From assembly GCF_025215155.1 (NCBI RefSeq), contig NZ_JALHAM010000122.1: a DNA stretch of 64,000 nucleotides, one strand, 5' to 3'. The notes under the pieces are model-generated. The model was not told the origin of the DNA. It was given only the letters and a program-made list of their open reading frames with translations, and did not search any database. The DNA comes from Dryocola clanedunensis (GTDB lineage Bacteria > Pseudomonadota > Gammaproteobacteria > Enterobacterales > Enterobacteriaceae). This document shows, one piece after another, positions 61,026 to 64,000 of the stretch (its first letter is position 1; every line of letters starts with the position of its first letter). Position numbers and translations under genes: made by a program.

Positions 61026-61514
61026 ATGCGTAAATTAACAGCTCTCTTTGTTGCTTCAACTCTGGCTCTGGGCGCAGCGAACCTGGCGCACGCCGCAGAC
61101 ACCACTTCGACTACCGCGGCAAAAACTGATGCGCCGATGATGCATCACAAAGGTATGCGCGGTGGTCATCACGATATGATGTTTAAAAATCTGAACCTGA
61201 CCGACGCGCAGAAGCAGCAGGTGCGCGATATCATGAAAGCCCAGCGCGGTAAAATGGAGCGTCCTTCATTAGAAGAACGTCGTGCGGCACACAGCATTAT
61301 CGCAAGCGATAGCTTCGATAAGGCGAAGGCTGAGGCGCAGATTGATAAAATGGCCGCGCAGAACAAGGCCCGTATGCTGGCTCACATGGAAACTCAGAAT
61401 AAGATCTACAACATTCTGACCCCTGAGCAGAAAAAGCAATTTAATGCCAATTTTGAGAAGCGTCTGACAGAACGTCATGCGCATGAAGGTAAAATGCCAA
61501 CCGATCAGGAATAA
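61026..61514 (+). CDS. spy: Periplasmic chaperone Spy
   Basis: A 162-residue protein with a signal peptide (cleaved near AHA, about residue 23). His/Met-rich start of the mature part (MMHHKGMRGGHHDMMF), then LNLTDAQKQQVRDIM and ILTPEQKKQF, the two LTXXQ motifs. It is a cradle-shaped, ATP-free chaperone, induced by Cpx and Bae in E. coli. Start at 61026 has GAAGGA upstream. One residue longer than E. coli Spy. Confidence 0.94.
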   Translation: MRKLTALFVASTLALGAANLAHAADTTSTTAAKTDAPMMHHKGMRGGHHDMMFKNLNLTDAQKQQVRDIMKAQRGKMERPSLEERRAAHSIIASDSFDKAKAEAQIDKMAAQNKARMLAHMETQNKIYNILTPEQKKQFNANFEKRLTERHAHEGKMPTDQE

Positions 61515-61532
61515 CTGATCGACTGACTTAAG

Positions 61533-61593
61533 ACCGCCGGTCTTGTCCACGAGAGCGTTATCGCTGTGGGCAGGACCGGCGGTTTTCTTTTTT
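61533..61593 (+). terminator. Terminator of spy
   Basis: ACCGCCGGTC (61533-61542) and GACCGGCGGT (61574-61583) pair perfectly, with an inner CCAC/GTGG, and TTTCTTTTTT follows. Confidence 0.85.
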
Positions 61594-61761
61594 ATACTTC
61601 CAGCCCTCTTCCCCTCTCTCCTCCCGATATCGCTGCCGCACGGCAGGATTTTGTCGCAAGACATAAAAAAAACTGGCCTGTATTCCTGCAGAGAATATAT
61701 CTTTTTCTCCGACGCAGAATTAACGTTAAATCAATATCTTCGTTTTGCTAAGGAACCCGCT

Positions 61762-63123
61762 ATGCCGTCATTTTATGCTCCGTGTGTGATGCTCCCGCAG
61801 GGCTGGGGACACAATGTGCGTATTTCCGTCAACGAGCAGGGGGTGGTAACCCATATCGAAGCCGGGGCCAGCGCGGAAAATGCCACCCTGCTGCCTGGTG
61901 TCGTTATCCCCGGCATGGCAAACCTTCATTCCCATGCTTTCCAGCGGGCAATGGCGGGGCTTGCGGAAGTAGCCGGTCATCCGCAGGACAGCTTCTGGAC
62001 CTGGCGGGAGCTGATGTATCGCATGGTGGAAAAACTGTCCCCGGAACAGATGGGGGCAATCGCCACTCGGCTGTACATTGACCTGCTGAAAGGCGGATAC
62101 ACCCAGGTGGCGGAATTTCACTATCTGCATCATGACGTTAATGGCAAACATTACGCCGCTGGCGATTTGATGCTACAGCAACTGGTGGTGGCTGCCGATA
62201 ACAGTGGTATCGGCCAGACGCTGCTGCCGGTGCTCTACAGCTACGGCGGGTTTGGCGCGCAGCCAGCGCAGGCCGGGCAAAAGCGTTTTATTCAGGATGT
62301 AGACCGCTATCTGCGTCAGCAGCAGGCGCTGGCGAAAGCGCTGCGCAGCTATCCTCTCATCAATCAGGGGCTGTGCTTCCACTCGCTGCGGGCGGTAAAG
62401 CAGGAGCAGATGGAAGATGTGCTGGAGGCCAGTGATTACCGCCTGCCCGTGCATATTCACATTGCCGAGCAGGAAAAAGAGGTCAACGACTGTCTGGCCT
62501 GGAGCGGGGAGCGCCCGGTTAACTGGCTCTATAACCGTTTTGCGGTTGACGATCGCTGGTGCCTGATTCACGCCACCCATCTGGCGGCGGACGAGGTGAC
62601 GCAAATTGTTGAAAGTCGGGCGGTAGCGGGACTGTGTCCGACAACCGAAGCCAATCTTGGTGACGGGATTTTCCCGGCCGGTGATTTCATTGCCCAGGGC
62701 GGGCACTGGGGAATTGGCTCGGACAGCCACGTGTCGGTTAGCGCTCAGGAAGAGCTGCGCTGGCTGGAATACGGCCAGCGTCTGCGGGACCGCCGACGTA
62801 ACCGCATTGTTTTACCCGAACTGCCGCAGGTAGGCGAGGTGCTCTGGCGTCAGGCAGCCGCGGGCGGTGCGCAGGCCTGCGGCGTGGCACTGGGTGCGAT
62901 TGCCCCCGGCTACCGGGCCGACTGGCTGGTGCTGGATCAGGATAGCTGGCTTGCAAATATTGAAGATTACACCGTGTTAAACCGCTGGTTATTCGGCGGC
63001 ACAAGAGAACACATTAAAGACGTGTGGGTCGCTGGAAGGCAGGTGATAACTGACAGGCAGCACCCACTCGATGAACAGAGCAGTAGCCAATTTGCGCAGG
63101 TGATGCGCAGCCTTCAGGAGTAG
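61762..63123 (+). CDS. hutF: Formimidoylglutamate deiminase HutF
   Basis: A 453-residue amidohydrolase of histidine breakdown: N-formimidoyl-glutamate to N-formyl-glutamate plus ammonia. Metal ligands are in NLHSHAFQRAMAG, VHIHIAEQ and GSDSHVSVSAQEELRWLEYG. Start at 61762 (MPSFYAP) has AAGGAA seven bases upstream; the longer frame from 61543 runs through the spy terminator. Its stop overlaps the ves start region. The HutF route also needs an N-formylglutamate deformylase (HutG), not visible here. Confidence 0.9.
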   Translation: MPSFYAPCVMLPQGWGHNVRISVNEQGVVTHIEAGASAENATLLPGVVIPGMANLHSHAFQRAMAGLAEVAGHPQDSFWTWRELMYRMVEKLSPEQMGAIATRLYIDLLKGGYTQVAEFHYLHHDVNGKHYAAGDLMLQQLVVAADNSGIGQTLLPVLYSYGGFGAQPAQAGQKRFIQDVDRYLRQQQALAKALRSYPLINQGLCFHSLRAVKQEQMEDVLEASDYRLPVHIHIAEQEKEVNDCLAWSGERPVNWLYNRFAVDDRWCLIHATHLAADEVTQIVESRAVAGLCPTTEANLGDGIFPAGDFIAQGGHWGIGSDSHVSVSAQEELRWLEYGQRLRDRRRNRIVLPELPQVGEVLWRQAAAGGAQACGVALGAIAPGYRADWLVLDQDSWLANIEDYTVLNRWLFGGTREHIKDVWVAGRQVITDRQHPLDEQSSSQFAQVMRSLQE

Positions 63124-63125
63124 TG

Positions 63126-63671
63126 ATGGAATTTTTCGATATCCGAAAACTGCCGGTCAGCCTATGGCGCAACGGCGCCGGCGAAACCCGTGAGATCTGC
63201 TGCTTTCCCCCGGCCACCCGCGATTTTAACTGGCGTGCCAGTATCGCTTCGATTGCCAGCAGCGGCGAGTTTTCGGCTTTTCCGCAGGTCGACAGGGTCA
63301 TCACCCTGCTTGAGGGAGGCGAAGTCGTCCTTGAGGGGGGAACGGCCTTTCGCCATACGCTCAGGAAGCACCAGCCGTTTGCCTTTGCGGGTGAGCAGAC
63401 GGTCAAGGCGGAGCTGACGCACGGCATGTCGATGGATTTCAACGTCATGACGCGCCGCGATCGCTGCCGGGCGAAGGTGCGCGTGGCTGACAGAACCTTT
63501 ACAACCTTCGCGACGCGCGGCGGTATTGTCTATGTGCTTAGCGGGGAGTGGCAGCTGGGAGATAAGCTGCTCTCGCCCGATCAGGGCGCATGGTGGCAGG
63601 AAGGTGGACACACGCTGCGGCTGCTGAATTCAGAAGGGAAGCTATTGTTCAGTGAGATTACCTACCTCTGA
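63126..63671 (+). CDS. ves: HutD-family cupin protein Ves
   Basis: A 181-residue two-cupin protein matching recalled E. coli Ves along its length (DIRKLPVSLWRNGAGETREI, RASIASIASSGEFS, MSMDFNVMTRRD). The family is HutD, often found in hut operons and thought to sense or bind a histidine-pathway intermediate. It starts two bases after hutF, with AGGAG upstream, so it is co-translated with it. In E. coli ves follows spy without hut genes. Confidence 0.9.
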   Translation: MEFFDIRKLPVSLWRNGAGETREICCFPPATRDFNWRASIASIASSGEFSAFPQVDRVITLLEGGEVVLEGGTAFRHTLRKHQPFAFAGEQTVKAELTHGMSMDFNVMTRRDRCRAKVRVADRTFTTFATRGGIVYVLSGEWQLGDKLLSPDQGAWWQEGGHTLRLLNSEGKLLFSEITYL

Positions 63672-63690
63672 TGCCCCCCATTGTCCATCC

Positions 63691-63716
63691 GTAGCCCGGC
63701 ACATTCTGAGGGCTAC
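63691..63716 (+). terminator. Weak hairpin after ves
   Basis: GTAGCCC pairs with GGGCTAC around a 12-base loop. No T-run follows, so termination is uncertain. Confidence 0.35.
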
Positions 63717-63864
63717 TCACACCTTTCGCAGACCCATCCTTGCATCGGCCTTTCAGTGGCTAAAATGTGCCGTGCCGCAATGATTTATCCTTGCCATGTG
63801 TAAGGTTATGGGCGATCCCGCTCACTGTTCGATAAAAATTCCCTATGACCTACTGGCGGTGGTT

Positions 63865-63894
63865 TTGGTTTATTAGTTAACTTGTCTATACAAG
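63865..63894 (+). promoter_or_regulatory. hutH promoter overlapped by HutC-type operator
   Basis: TTGGTT (63865-63870) and TATACA (63887-63892) form a promoter with a 16-base spacer. CTTGTCTATACAAG (63881-63894), with perfect CTTGT/ACAAG arms, covers the -10. It is the GntR-type operator shape used by HutC repressors. GTTAAC flanks it on both sides (63876 and 63902). Confidence 0.75.
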
Positions 63895-63932
63895 CCTATA
63901 CGTTAACCCGAACGAAGCCACAGGAAGTTATT

Positions 63933-64000
63933 ATGTCGATGCAAAAGAAGCGCTGTACCCTCACGCCCGGCCACGTCTCGCTTGCCGCCCTGCGCGATAT
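63933..64000 (+). CDS. hutH: Histidine ammonia-lyase HutH, 3' end cut by window
   Basis: Only 22 full codons are inside the window. The start MSMQKKRCTLTPGHVSLAAL contains LTPG followed by a hydrophobic run and LRDI, as at the N terminus of enterobacterial HutH in memory. AGGAAG lies five bases before the ATG at 63933; ATG 63939 is an alternative. HutH deaminates histidine to urocanate. The operator upstream and hutF-ves alongside support the call; the active-site MIO loop is outside. Confidence 0.7.
   Translation, partial: MSMQKKRCTLTPGHVSLAALRD

Overview
The window looks like chromosome from a member of the Enterobacteriaceae close to Enterobacter, Lelliottia or Klebsiella. Coding density is high. 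Gene order follows the E. coli 39-40 minute region: yeaO-yeaN-yeaM-yeaL-yoaI-dgcJ, yeaH-yeaG-mipA-yeaE-yeaD-gapA-msrB-yeaC, pncA-ansA-sppA-ydjA-selD-topB, ynjHAF-ynjEDCB-xthA, astCADBE-spy, ves. Names come from recalled E. coli sequences and visible motifs; no database search was run. No phage, insertion sequence, transposase, rRNA or CRISPR array was seen.

Layout. (1) 1-3.8 kb is a lineage-specific patch of small secreted or membrane proteins: a cut OsmE-like protein, a lipoprotein, an LTXXQ (Spy/CpxP-like) protein, a 45-residue membrane protein, an orphan HicB antitoxin and two tiny low-complexity proteins. (2) 3.9-13.6 kb is a tightly packed minus-strand operon: periplasmic sulfatase, radical-SAM sulfatase maturase, then a MoxR ATPase with DUF58, DUF4381, two VWA proteins, a BatD-like protein and a secreted HAD phosphatase. 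Stop and start codons overlap or abut at almost every junction after the maturase. (3) 14-28.5 kb holds a FadL-like porin, a solitary tRNA-Thr(TGT), an SOS-controlled DinI/MsgA protein, a CspA-type cold-shock gene with its leader, YqaE, the yeaO-yeaL block, a Kbp-like protein, DgcJ, and two genes with PmrA(BasR)-type boxes (an unknown membrane protein and an Ais-like phosphatase). (4) 28.6-37.1 kb is the conserved stress and glycolysis block yeaHG, mipA, yeaE, yeaD, gapA, msrB, yeaC. (5) 37.1-54 kb holds a secreted GH18 chitinase with a LacI-type operator, NAD and asparagine genes, sppA, selenium/topoisomerase genes, and the ynj ABC transporter with rhodanese YnjE. (6) 54.4-64 kb is a nitrogen-scavenging segment: the complete arginine succinyltransferase operon, spy, hutF, ves (HutD family), and the first codons of hutH behind a HutC-type operator.

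Themes. Nitrogen limitation recurs: sigma-54 promoter matches lie before yeaG and astC, with histidine catabolism next to arginine catabolism. Envelope stress and modification also recur (spy, Spy-like protein, mipA, Ais-like phosphatase, sulfatase operon). The most promising less-described items are the sulfatase/MoxR-VWA operon, the paired PmrA-box genes, the chitinase operator, an orphan minus-strand terminator that may end a small RNA, and several very small genes.
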